Below are positions 1 to 8,494 of a DNA stretch of 17,187 nt, piece by piece. The first letter of the stretch is position 1. Each line of letters starts with the position of its first letter. The stretch comes from Glomus cerebriforme (Eukaryota > Glomeromycota > Glomeromycetes > Glomerales > Glomeraceae). The DNA is taken from contig QKYT01000275.1 in the NCBI GenBank assembly GCA_003550305.1, positions 78,100 through 95,286 on the forward strand. Direction: 5' to 3'. The notes under the pieces are model-generated. The model was given only the letters and a program-made list of their open reading frames with translations, was not told the DNA's origin and did not search any database. The position numbers were made by a program, and so were the translations under genes.

Positions 1-585
1 CTTCTGATACATAACCAAATATCATAAGAATGTTATCTGTATAGCGTGTTTGTAACCATCAAATGGACGTCAAGAATTTGATATTTAGTCACATACATTC
101 TGATTAAGAAAAGACTACTTTTAAGTCTTAGTTGTCAAAGAATAACTCCTTCCGATCAAAATCTTATGCTTAAAAATTTGTAAACAATTCATTATAATAC
201 TCAATTATATTTACAATTACGCTTATTTGTTAACCATATTAAAATGCAAGGACAAAAAAAACCAAACCACTCATTTTATTGTGTTATTTTCCGTTATATT
301 AATTTTACAGAACAACGAAAAAAAAAAAATAAAAATAAAATTCAAAGTATATATTATAAAAAAAAGGAGATCTTAAAAAATTATTATAATAAACATAATT
401 ATAATAATACAATAACTAGTACTATATAAAAATTCTTTAATTAAAACGTGTGATTTAATTAATTCCAAAAATTAACTCCAAGGGAAATATCGATTAGAAT
501 TTTGTTAAATAGAAAGTTTACCAACAATCATTAACATTACCACAGAAGTAACGGTAGTATAGAGTATTTGGATGATTTGATTTAA
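1..585. other. AT-rich spacer, no gene seen
   Basis: There is no coding stretch with family resemblance on either strand. The longest open frame (244-429, plus) is low-complexity Lys/Asn/Tyr sequence from runs of A and T, and I do not accept it as a gene. The right edge abuts the stop codon of a decayed ammonium transporter exon on the minus strand. Confidence 0.6.
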
Positions 586-740
586 TTACACTGACACTGC
601 ATCTTTCCTTCGATAAACGTGATAATAATTAATAATCCAATTCACCAATTCAGAATCATAACACCGCGTTACTGTTAACTCTCTCAACCTCAAACCAGAA
701 TTTTATCCATAATAAATAAAATAATAAGTACCTGAAGCTG
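586..740 (-). pseudogene. Ammonium transporter (AMT/Mep) C-terminal exon, decayed
   Basis: On the minus strand an acceptor-like ...TTAATTTAG (741-742) precedes one reading frame of 51 codons ending at a TAA (586-588), with one internal stop at 703-705. A one-base shift near that stop reads LFIMDKIL, followed in the main frame by GLRLRE. Then come YDSELVNW and a Tyr/Arg/Lys-rich end. This resembles the last transmembrane helix and cytoplasmic tail of fungal AMT/Mep ammonium transporters (pattern ...ILFIMNKIPGLRLR...D.E.GE.AYDY...). The family imports ammonium through the plasma membrane. The piece is an isolated exon: the N-terminal half lies at 883-1240 and middle exons lie far away at 3558-3745. 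The identification rests on a short match plus the abundance of AMT pieces nearby, so it is moderate. Confidence 0.5.
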
Positions 741-882
741 CTAAATTAATAAAAAATGGTCAGTAAATATCAAATTTTTTTATGAAAAAAATTGTATTCT
801 TCTTACATAACTCCATCAACGTATAAAAAACATCTAATGATCATTAAAATCCAATAAATTATTCCAAATGTTATAACTGAAC

Positions 883-1240
883 ATGTCCATTTCCTTGTTT
901 ACGATACTACGCTCTGGAATTTATCATCATCATTTTAATTCACTCATAGAAACCCAAATTAGACATGCAGGAAATGTTTGCTTCAGTCATACTAGCATTA
1001 GCTATTGTTGCAGCAGTCTTCATATTTGTATGATAACCCTAATATATAGTGATATTGCTTCAGCAAGTAGTCAGGTACGCCAGTGCATATAACACCAGGG
1101 GAATTTACTAAATATGAGAAGTACTAAATAATAAACAAATAAAGATAAGATCATTAGGAATAAGTATCAGTAATATTAATGATAAAAAATAATTATAATT
1201 AACAACCAGTGGTGTGTTCAAAAAATCATGATCATTTTAC
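883..1240. pseudogene. Ammonium transporter N-terminal half, decayed, with an inverted segment
   Basis: The plus strand reads MQEMFASVILALAIVAAVF (965-1021), and a second frame continues ITLIYSDIA (about 1033-1060). Together they match the AMT block Q.MFA..TPALAIGA.AER...IFIWTTLIYDPIA. By contrast, 1095-1240 aligns to 8880-8990 in the same left-right orientation, and there the AMT gene lies on the minus strand. The central part of this remnant is therefore inverted relative to its flank. Frames change at least twice and stops are frequent, so no product is expected. The longest open frame here (883-1092, plus) covers part of it in mixed frames and is not a gene by itself. Confidence 0.5.
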
Positions 1241-1794
1241 AAAAATTCAATCTCATTTAAACAATTTAGGAAAGGTCAAATTTACTATAAGCAATACAAA
1301 CATGCTAATAAATTTAATAATTTTAAAACTTTATACATAATGAAACAATTTCGAAGGATAGAATTAATTTATTTAAATTACCTTATCAACCAAATATCGT
1401 TTGGATTTTTATGTATTACGTACTGTATTTCAAATTTTGGGAGGGAGGCAGGGAGCTTCTTAAAAAAATGGGAATGAATAAATAAAAAAGAAAAATCTCC
1501 ACATTTTTTTTTTTACTCGAGCCAGAGGAGCTTTATTTACAGAGAATGTTTCACTAACTTACAAAGCATGACATCATGCGCAGCATTAATTTATATGATT
1601 GAACCATCTAAGCCACCCGTCGATTCTTTTCAATTGTTTTTACAAATTTGTAGAAACTTGATATTAAACTAATAAATTTATCAAGTTCACTGTATGCTTG
1701 AAAATAATAATAATTTATCATAAAATAATATCATATTATATTTAAACATTATAATAAGCTAATCAAATTATCAAAGATCTTGAAATCTTGAATT
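1241..1794. other. Decayed spacer between AMT and HMG remnants
   Basis: No gene is recognisable. Short stretches around 1360-1440 resemble 9170-9230 (both contain TTTAAATT.CCTTATCA and an ACTGT.TTTCAAATTT.GGG segment). The homology of this flank with the flank of the second AMT copy therefore extends into what is probably upstream sequence. Confidence 0.4.
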
Positions 1795-1800
1795 TTGGAT

Positions 1801-2990
1801 AACGCGTTTCGTTAAAAAAGTTTTCTAATGCAGTTCAATGTTCTACATATTTATGTTACCAATAATTCTTATGCTCGGGATAAGCTCTTGGAGAGAGGAA
1901 AGAAACTGCCAAATCAAATTCGTCTTTAAAGGACGGGAACTCATTGAACGATAACCCGGCACATAGGATGCGAAACAACTGAGAAACATTTGAAAAGCAT
2001 CTTGAACCTGGATCAGTTTAATAAAGCAGAAGAAAGGGAAATTTCGAGCATTGAAAACATGCACATTAGCATTCATCGACAAGATTCTTTCAGCTGTGAG
2101 TTTAGGTAAAGATTTTAAATAAGAATCTATTTAATTAATAGCATAAAGTTAACTAATATACTAATAATTTTACACCGTCAACAGCTTCAAATGTCTCTAC
2201 AACCTTTGTACGAAAGGGAATTTTCAAATTAGAAAGGAACTACTATGTGTTATATTTCTCGATGATATAATTAAAACTTAAAAGATATATTTCTCATATG
2301 TATCATACGCCAGAACATAAGCGATGCTTGACTGGAATACCAAAAAAAAATCCCTGGTATATCAGAAAATGAGTGATAATATGATAGTAAGGTGAAAAAC
2401 AATTTTAATGGATACATAAATTTAATACACTGTATACACTAATATATTTTTTCTTAATGTTTTGTTGTGTTTGTAGGTTATTTTTTTTTTGATAGAACAT
2501 TGATTCTTGAAATTCGGTTAATTTTGTAAGTCCTTTTTCTTTCGGTTATGTACATATTTTCTTTCTTTAGAATTATAATTTCAATTTATGAAATTTTTAA
2601 TAAAAAAAGGTTTAGTATTAAAAGAGAAAACTTGTGGTAGGGGGGGGAATGAAGCGACCAATGCATTTCAACAGGATTGGAGCAAAATGAAGCTATGGGC
2701 GAATCCTCCTTGGATTCTAATGCCTCACATACTGTCGAAGGTAATACGTGAGAAAGCGTCAATAACGATTCTAATCCCGTATTGGAAATCTGCTCCTTGG
2801 AAAATGGGCGACAACCACCTCGACAAAATATTGAAACTCTTTCAACAGTAGTAATCAACAATCTTATGATCGCATGCATCCTTTTGTGATGTGCTAATTA
2901 TCAGAATCCTAGTCCTGTTCTTGCCTTTGAATTGCGGAACTTGGAGCTGCAATTAAAATCATACTTTTCGTTGACGGTGTATTTTAATCG
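1801..2990 (+). pseudogene. HMG-box protein gene, copy 1, decayed
   Basis: A frame from 1801 to 1929 reads NAFR-stop-KSF..., then NNSYARDKLLERGKKLPNQI. This fits an HMG box, the minor-groove DNA-binding fold of Sox/MATA-type transcription factors (NAF...F, helix 2, then W.KLP). The usual W of the third helix is G in GKKLPNQ. The next frame gives FVFKGRELIER, then AEEREISSIENMHISIH up to a donor at 2106. Intron 1 is 2106-2184, with branch-like TACTAATAATTTT and acceptor CAACAG. Exon 2 contains Y-x-TPEHKR..TGIPKK (about 2302-2345). Intron 2 runs 2392-2476. Several stops and frameshifts (1813, 1927, 1952 onward) make this a pseudogene. Compared with copy 2, most of exon 2 is deleted after TGIPKK. 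Glomeromycotina carry many HMG-box genes, and the putative product would be nuclear. Confidence 0.55.
2646..2826 (+). mobile_element. Retroelement coding fragment inserted in HMG copy 1
   Basis: Within an 87-codon open frame (2588-2851) the middle reads AFQQDW...LWANPPWILMP...VIREKASITILIPYWKSAPW. This matches the conserved C-terminal block of fungal retroelement polyproteins, pattern [FW]ANPPW.LIPR.L.K...E.A..TL..P.WKSA.W, found after reverse transcriptase/RNase H in DIRS-like and related elements. Which clade it belongs to is uncertain. The stretch is missing from the homologous site in copy 2 (about 6730-6900), while both sides align (AAAAAAAGGTT...CTTGTGGT.GG on the left, CTCTTTCAACAG on the right). 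It is therefore a small insertion or patch about 180 bp long. A run of eight G (2640-2647) marks its left edge. Confidence 0.7.
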
Positions 2991-3239
2991 TCGTTACGAT
3001 TTGCTGGTCCAATTTATTTATTGTGCTTTTTTTGTGTCCATCTTATACTAATACTAGTTTTGTTAGTATAAAAATTAGATCATTTATTTTATTGTAACGA
3101 AATTATTTATTTGATTTTATAACAAATAATGGTAATGATGTATTATAGAAATGGGTATAATTCAATATATATTATTAATTCTATTAGAATAAACTTAGCA
3201 TAAAACGTGAATGAATAAAAATCTTAGGCTTTATTATGT

Positions 3240-3557
3240 AATAACATTCATAACTCTACATGTACAAATACACTACAGCAATAGTAATATTTTTAATATT
3301 ATATGAAAACATTGTTTAATTTTATCGTAATTGATTATTATTTCAATATTATAAAGTATTAATATAAGTTTTGTAAATTTGTAATCTAGTAATAAATGAT
3401 AATTGCATGTCTTCATTAATAAATAATCTGATCAAGGTATTAGGAATTCTTTTTAATGAAGTAAATTAAATTCCTAAATCTATATCATCAATACAAGTAT
3501 TTTAAATTTTCTGAACAGAAATCAAATCTATTAATCTATTTTAAATAACTCCTCTCC
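3240..3557. other. AT-rich spacer in copy 1
   Basis: There are no coding features I can support. The stretch lies between the 3' flank of the HMG remnant (plus) and the AMT exon (minus), and corresponds loosely to 7500-8000 in copy 2. Confidence 0.5.
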
Positions 3558-3745
3558 TAACTACCTAAAGCTGCAATTTCTTTTCGTGCAAATAATATAT
3601 ATATATATACAGTACCTTTAATTATTAATTAATTTTTTTTTTAAAAAAAATTTTTGATTTTTTCTTATCAGTTAATATACTTCCGCAAAAATATTTAATG
3701 CATCATCAAATCCAATAAATTCTTTAGCATCAAATGCTAAGCTGA
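3558..3745 (-). pseudogene. Ammonium transporter middle exons, copy 1, decayed
   Basis: The minus strand reads AKEFIGFDDALNIFAE (about 3745-3690), then CGSILT. This corresponds to the AMT signature FGFDDALDIFAVHGVGG..GNILTG. About eight residues of the conserved AVHGVGG segment are deleted relative to copy 2. The donor that follows is ATAAG (ACTGATAAG) where copy 2 has a good GTAAG, so the splice site is lost. After an AT-rich intron with a TA repeat (3594-3610), the next exon reads ARKEIAALGS (3590-3560). Copy 2 has the matching HKEIAALAS. The remnant cannot encode a transporter. Confidence 0.6.
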
Positions 3746-3789
3746 CGGTGGACTAACCCACGACTTCCTAATTAAATATATGGCTGCAC

Positions 3790-4990
3790 CATGCAACTAA
3801 AATTCCAATCTACATGAGTATACCATGAAGCAATAACTTCATCATATGATACTAGAGTTGTTCATACGGAGTATGTGGTTTATTAATTTTTTGTTGTATC
3901 CAATTTTGAAATACTTGACGCCAGTCAACTGATCTTCTAATATTTCTTTTTAATCTCATTATTCCAATTTGCTTCCAATTTGGATGATTTATAATAAATA
4001 CAATATCACCCTAGAATAGATGTTAAAATTCCAGTTACTCCACAGGTGAAATATCTTTGTATTCAACAAAATTTGACTGTTAATAGTAAGTAAAAATTCC
4101 CAACAGTTCTATTTAACACTGCTACTCGACAATGATATCCACTCCGTAGTAGTAACTAATACCAAAGGAATTGATATCGATGGTTCAACAAAATCGGATT
4201 TTAGAAATGATGGGTTCCTGTGGCATACATTCTATTTAAACCTGAACCTGGACAAAAATATTTTTATCTAATTAGTATAAAAATAAATGGTTGAAAAAAA
4301 AAACATATAATAATATCAATATGTACGATAATACCTTCCAAATAATTTGTGAAAACGATTTAGACAAAACCAAGTTTCATTATTAACGTTCCTTTGTATC
4401 ACAGGTATTAATACTCATCTCTGAATCCCCACCAAGGTTTAAACTCTTGATTATTTATTCATTCGAACCAAAATTTCTAACAAGTAAATCTAGATCCGTT
4501 TTTCGTGATTTCATATTCTGAGCGTAATTAGATAAAGTGTTAACATGGGTTAACGCATAATTTTTAAATTGATAATTATATACAAACCTATGCATGCGTG
4601 ATCAAATACATCCTATAATAAATTAACGTTAGTTTAATAATATAAATACATACTATCCTTACAAAAATCATAAATGAGACTTACCAAGTATACAATATCG
4701 TGTAGGAACTTGCAATTGAGCACTTATTACCGATGAATAATACAAACGGTTTTTTGTCGGCATAATTCTCAACGAAGAGTAAACCGAAGTGTCAGTCATT
4801 AATTGTAATTGAGATTTCATAGGTAATATCATGCTTTTACCTCCACTAAAAAACAGATTTTCAACAACCAATTTGTATTTTCATTTTCAAAAAAAACCAA
4901 ATTTAATAAATTACCTATGCGACATTATTACGCGTCCGTTACAGACATTTGAGATATGAATATACTACATTGCTCTATAATAAACATTAC
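3790..4990 (-). pseudogene. Unrecognised multi-exon gene, minus strand, decayed
   Basis: I do not recognise this gene. Minus-strand stretches look like exons. One is an open frame with SGGKSMILPMKSQLQL and NRLYYSSVISAQLQ, ending RYCILG at a GTAAG donor (about 4870-4680). Next come KSRKTDLDLLVRNFG (about 4520-4470) and NNETWFCLNRFHKLFGR (about 4385-4335), followed by an intron from a GTATTA donor (about 4333) to GTCCAG (about 4251), with TACTAATTAG inside. After it: RNPSFLKSDFVEPS and VTTTEWISLSSSS (about 4225-4110), then GDIVFIINHPNWKQIG and SVDWRQVFQNWIQQ (about 4012-3905). Stops and frame changes separate some stretches. The last part runs into the AMT remnant without a clear boundary. The VISAQL...RYCILG|GTAAGT end resembles VVNAQF...RYCVLG|GTAAGT at 9735-9800 on the other strand, so the two may be related. 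Confidence 0.4.
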
Positions 4991-4999
4991 CTTGAATGG

Positions 5000-5060
5000 A
5001 TTGAAATAAGTTCAGAAATTCACATAATTCGTGTCGAGTCTTTTTTTTTGCAACTTTATC
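5000..5060 (-). other. Possible upstream exon of the unrecognised minus-strand gene
   Basis: The minus strand reads RHELCEFLNLFQSIQ, then a GTAATG donor (about 4992). It would be an upstream exon of the remnant at 3790-4990. Support is weak: it is short and has no family match. Confidence 0.25.
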
Positions 5061-5654
5061 GTGATATTTTATTATTATACCATTATTTTTAAAAAGTGAT
5101 CTTGATCCTCTTTTACATAATTGGTGCTATTTCTGATTTTTGTGTAAATCAATTGAGCGCAACGAAGTAACTTTATAATAGTTAAAAGACTAAAGTTTGA
5201 TTTGCACAAATGCACAAATGATTCACTTTAGATCTAAGCCACTAACAACCTGATGAACATATTTATGCTACCAATAAAGGAAAGGTCTATTCTATTCATC
5301 ACCGCATTAGTATTCCGGTGTTAAATTTGGACCACTGAAATATTTTAATGAAGGAAATGTTATGTTACTTTCCCCAGGCTCCATCGGCCAATTGGATAAA
5401 CTCAACTCATTGTAAAAGATTAAAAGAACTAATTTATTCTTGGATTTGAACCGAATGATGATATATAATCAGTAGTACTATTTAGGGTTGCAGAACTTAA
5501 GGTAATCAGATTTGGCAAAACCACATGCATATATATACCCGTTCAATGACCAAACTCTTTAACATTCTTTTTTTCCTTTCTTTAATTCTCTCGTACCATG
5601 GATTCTTTTTTTATAAGCTGAACTTTTCCTAATCGCAAAGCAATTGAGGGTAGA
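5061..5654. other. Spacer between duplicate blocks, no clear gene
   Basis: There is no gene I can support. A minus-strand frame around 5370-5230 reads FPSLKYFSGPNLTPEY followed by stops. It could be a decayed exon but matches nothing I can name. Confidence 0.35.
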
Positions 5655-5885
5655 AGGGCAATAATGAATTCTTAATTTAAGAGTTTATATAAAATATAGT
5701 ATCTCCAGTATTCCTTGCTTGGGAAAGGCTCTTTGGAAGAAACTGCCAAATCAATGTGTCTTTAAAGATCGAAACAAGATATTTTAATGAAACGTTTAAA
5801 AAGCATCCTTAACCTAGATCGATTTGATAAAGCAGAAGAAAGGGAAATTTTCGTATTAAAAATATGCACATTGTCATCCGTGTAG

Positions 5886-6000
5886 GTAAAGATTTTAAAT
5901 AAAAGTTTATTTAATTATTAGCATAAATTTAATATACTAATAATTTTTTTTGTTTTAAAAATTTGTTTATATAAATTATTTTTTGATACACCGTCAACAG
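5886..6000 (+). other. Intron 1 of HMG-box copy 2
   Basis: GTAAAG donor, ATACTAATAA branch-like motif, and TTTTGATACACCGTCAACAG at the acceptor. The homologous intron in copy 1 is 2106-2184. It is 36 bp shorter because copy 2 has extra T-rich sequence after the branch motif. The same position and edges in both copies support a true intron. Confidence 0.65.
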
Positions 6001-6371
6001 CTTCAGTTGCCTCTACGACTTTGGTATGAAAAGGAGTTTTCAGATTGGAGAAGGAACAACTATATATCCACCACCGAAATAGGCAAACCCGTTTTCTAAG
6101 TAGTAAACTTAAAAATAGTGCATATTACACGCCAGAGCATAAGCGATACTCGACCGGGATACCAAAAAAAATCCCTGATCTTACATTTTTATATTTCTCA
6201 ACAACATCAATATTCAACCTTAAAAAACAACTTTTTTTATAATACGGAAAGCAGATTATTTCTTGCAAGTTCTTTTGAAGAATGGAGTAGTTGTAGGCGA
6301 AAACAATAATAGTATTCATCGTCGAAACACGCGGAACGAATATGAAAGTGATGAATATGTGTTGCAGCAAG

Positions 6372-6485
6372 GTAAAAGAAAAAAGTCAATTTAGTTATTA
6401 TTAATGAATGTATAACAATATACTATATACACTAATGTTTTTTTTTTTAATTTATTTAATTTATTTAATGTTTGTTTTGTCGTAG
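6372..6485 (+). other. Intron 2 of HMG-box copy 2
   Basis: It begins GTAAAAG after ...TTGCAGCAAG and ends TTTTGTCGTAG before GTTATT, with TACACTAATG as a branch-like motif. The homologue in copy 1 is 2392-2476 (donor GTGAAA, acceptor GTTTGTAG, same TACACTAATA). Confidence 0.6.
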
Positions 6486-6564
6486 GTTATTATTATTTTT
6501 TTTTTGATACGACACAATATGCAGCAATGAAAACATCAACATAACGAAAATCAAATGATTCTTG

Positions 6565-6637
6565 CCAATTGGTTTTGGACGAGGTTTGGACTATTGAAAA
6601 GTCCAAAATTGTCCAATTGCCAAACACCGCCAATTGG
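6565..6637. mobile_element. 73-bp palindromic insertion, MITE-like, only in copy 2
   Basis: Both ends are CCAATTGG, and internal TTTGGAC / GTCCAAA and CCAATTGCCAAAC / GTTTGG segments pair on opposite strands. The homologous place in copy 1 (about 2505-2530, after GATTCTTG) lacks it. Sequences rich in TTGGACAATT are frequent short repeats in related genomes (from general knowledge, not checked). No target duplication is obvious. Confidence 0.5.
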
Positions 6638-7142
6638 ATATGGCTTCGATGCTTTTATTAGTTTAATTTAATTTATAGCATTTTTTTAATAAAAAAAGGT
6701 TCTGCATTAAAGAGGAGGCTATAGCTTGTGGTGGAGGATTAAAAAATATACTAGGTGTCATACTATGTACGATTGTGTTGATTTGATTATGCGAACCTAT
6801 AAAATGTAAGCTCGTACAATTTATTTGTTTGAAATCATTTACTTAATTATTAATTTAACAATTTATTTTTATATTTTTTATTTAGTTAAAATCTAAAAAT
6901 CTGCAACTCTTTCAACAGCAGTATTATCAGTTATACGATCTTTGATGGCGTGTGTGATGTGCGTGCTTAGCATTTACACTACATCTTGTCGAATAATTTA
7001 ATTACGGCACTAGAATCCTAGTCCTGATTGTTTCCTTGGAATTGCAAAACTTGGAGCTGCAATCATCATATTTTTCGTTGATATCTTTAATAGGACAGAT
7101 AGAAAGTTAGAATATCAAAACTTTTTTTTATTAATATAAAAG

Positions 7143-7277
7143 GCAACCGGATTCATCCTCTTCAGACAAGAGTTTGGGAAAGACATGAAAATGACAAAGC
7201 ATGACCTGTCGATCGCTGCATCAAAAGCATGGAATATATTGTCCGATGAAAAAAAAAATGAAATCAACAATCATTAA
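7143..7277 (+). pseudogene. HMG-box fragment (first two helices)
   Basis: An open stretch of 44 codons ends at TAA (7275-7277). It reads ATGFILFRQEFGKDMK, then KHDLSIAASKAWNILSDEKK. This is a good HMG-box half: [NT]GFILFR in helix 1, the LS.AASKAW helix 2, and the L(S/P)..EK turn into helix 3. The third helix is missing, and no methionine start lies nearby. An AG (ATAAAAG, ending 7142) could be a splice acceptor. The segment is absent from copy 1, where flanks about 2997 and 3010 meet. It is a different HMG sequence from the one at 5668, so it is either a second HMG exon of the same gene lost from copy 1 or a transposed fragment. Confidence 0.65.
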
Positions 7278-7960
7278 GGAAGGATCAATAATTTATTTAT
7301 TATGCTTTTTTTATCTTATATTGATAAGTTTTATATTAGCAATCATACAAAAGTTTTTTTTCTAAAAAGTAGTATAAAAAATTAAAAAATAATATAATTT
7401 TTTAAACGAAAGTTTTATTTTATAATGGTAATAATGTACTATAGAATAATCAATAATATGTTATATAAAACTTAATTTGAATTATAATATAGAATTAAAG
7501 AACGAATAAAATCTTAATTTTAAAAATCTTTGTCGAAAAAATCGGCCAGAATTAAAATGCATGCATGTAACTTTGAGAGTCAATAAATTTGGCCCGAATT
7601 ATATAGAACTATTTTTCAGCTATCTAGAGTTATAAAATTCTTATCATTATAAATAACTTTATATAAATGGAATTTTCATACTTCTATATAATTTTGGATA
7701 TTTGTTGTACAGTATATGTTGTACGTCAGATGTCAATTTGCGTCAGACGTCGACCAGCCTAATTATGGTTATGGGCATATGGAAATAATAATAAAAAAAA
7801 AAGGAACTGAAATAGTCTTATAGTACTATCTATATAAAAAAATTTTGATTTTTAAACACGTGATTCAAGAGAAAAAAAAAACCTCATAATTCTAAGATTT
7901 GCATTTTGTTTTATAGGAAGTTATGATAACCTATGATAACAATATTTAGATTGAAAATAA
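7278..7960. other. AT-rich stretch after the HMG fragment, no gene seen
   Basis: The first part (to about 7520) aligns loosely with 3010-3230 in copy 1. The rest holds no frame I can support. It may include the remains of the AMT 3' exons on the minus strand, but I could not identify them. Confidence 0.45.
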
Positions 7961-8206
7961 ATTATACTTCTCTCTCGATCAACGTGATTTGAACACAATG
8001 ACCAATATCCCTTAATCATCTGAACACTGGCTAAAGCTGCAATTTCTTTGTGCTAATATAAAAAAGATATTTTAATTATTGTCAGATTTTTTTAAAAAAT
8101 TTTTTTTTTTTTTTGAAAACAATCTTACCAGTTAATATACTTCCGCATTTACTATCAACTCCATGTACAGCAAAAATATCATGCATCATCAAAATCTGAT
8201 GAATGG

Positions 8207-8321
8207 TTTAATTTAACGGCAAGATTACACCATCAATTATCTGTTATATCCCCAAAACAGGACCCCAAAGCTGATGATTTTCTTTTTAACCTGTAATCTA
8301 TCATCATCCCGTTAAATTAAA
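8207..8321. repeat. Perfect 13-bp inverted repeat within the AMT remnant
   Basis: TTTAATTTAACGG (8207-8219) and CCGTTAAATTAAA (8309-8321) are exact reverse complements, 89 bp apart. The enclosed DNA encodes the DYRLKRKSSALG...NLAVKLN part of the AMT remnant. Confidence 0.7.
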
Positions 8322-8494
8322 GTAAATATCATTACCAATAAAATCAAAACCATCCAAACCATAACATAAATTATANTATAATCATACCTTAATGTTAACG
8401 NAGCTGCACCTGATGTTATATGCACTCATCAAAATCTGTTCTGCTAATTGAGATATCATGAAGCAATAACATCGTACNAAAGAAAGNTATTACT

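Larger units (their letters stand above)
1795..3900 (+). repeat. Diverged duplicate block, copy 1 (HMG-box gene + AMT exons)
   Basis: This block aligns in direct orientation with 5655-8520. Anchors seen by eye: GAAACTGCCAAATCAA (1902 and 5740); the first HMG-gene intron (2106-2184 and 5886-6000), starting GTAAAGATTTTAAATAA in both and ending ACACCGTCAACAG; ACGCCAGA.CATAAGCGAT (about 2308 and 6129); TGTAG/CGTAG acceptors before GTTATT (2476 and 6485); ATAATGGTAAT.ATGTA (about 3126 and 7424); AAAGCTGCAATTTCTT (about 3567 and 8033); and GTTAATATACTTCCGCA (about 3671 and 8131). Divergence is substantial, so the duplication is not recent. Copy 1 lacks the insertions of copy 2 but carries a retroelement fragment. 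Confidence 0.8.
5668..7080 (+). pseudogene. HMG-box protein gene, copy 2, decayed
   Basis: The frame open from 5668 to 5784 reads RVYIKYSISSIPCLGKALW, then KKLPNQCVFKDRNKIF. That is an HMG box from the end of helix 1 through helix 3, with the conserved W (W-KKLPN). After a shift, LDRFDKAEEREI leads to a donor at 5886. Intron 1 is 5886-6000 (branch-like ATACTAATAA, acceptor CAACAG). Exon 2 has LQLPLRLWYEKEFSDWRRNN in one frame, YYTPEHKRYSTGIPKK (6123-6170) in another, and KNGVVVGENNN...YESDEYVLQQ in a third, ending at the donor of intron 2 (6372-6485). Three frames within one exon imply frameshifts. In YTPEHKR..TGIP the two copies differ at several codons by third-position synonymous changes, so this frame was once under selection. 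Downstream homology runs to about 7080. A DNA-binding regulator is inferred; now non-functional. Confidence 0.55.

Noticed and set aside
244..429. 61-codon open frame on the plus strand
   Set aside because: Low-complexity Lys/Asn/Tyr sequence generated by A/T runs, with no homology or context.
1843..2082. 79-codon open frame on the minus strand
   Set aside because: It is antisense to the HMG-box remnant, whose plus-strand frames align between both duplicate copies. The minus frame is not kept in copy 2.
2586..2879. 97-codon open frame on the minus strand
   Set aside because: Shadow of the plus-strand retroelement fragment, which has the recognisable motif.
3594..3611. TA dinucleotide run
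   Set aside because: Ordinary microsatellite within an AT-rich intron of the AMT remnant; noted only as part of that intron.
6118..6309. Alternative plus-strand frame with SSFEEWSSCRRKQ
   Set aside because: It overlaps the YTPEHKR frame. Silent differences between the copies support the other frame in the shared part. The 3' part of the exon is uncertain and was not called as a separate gene.
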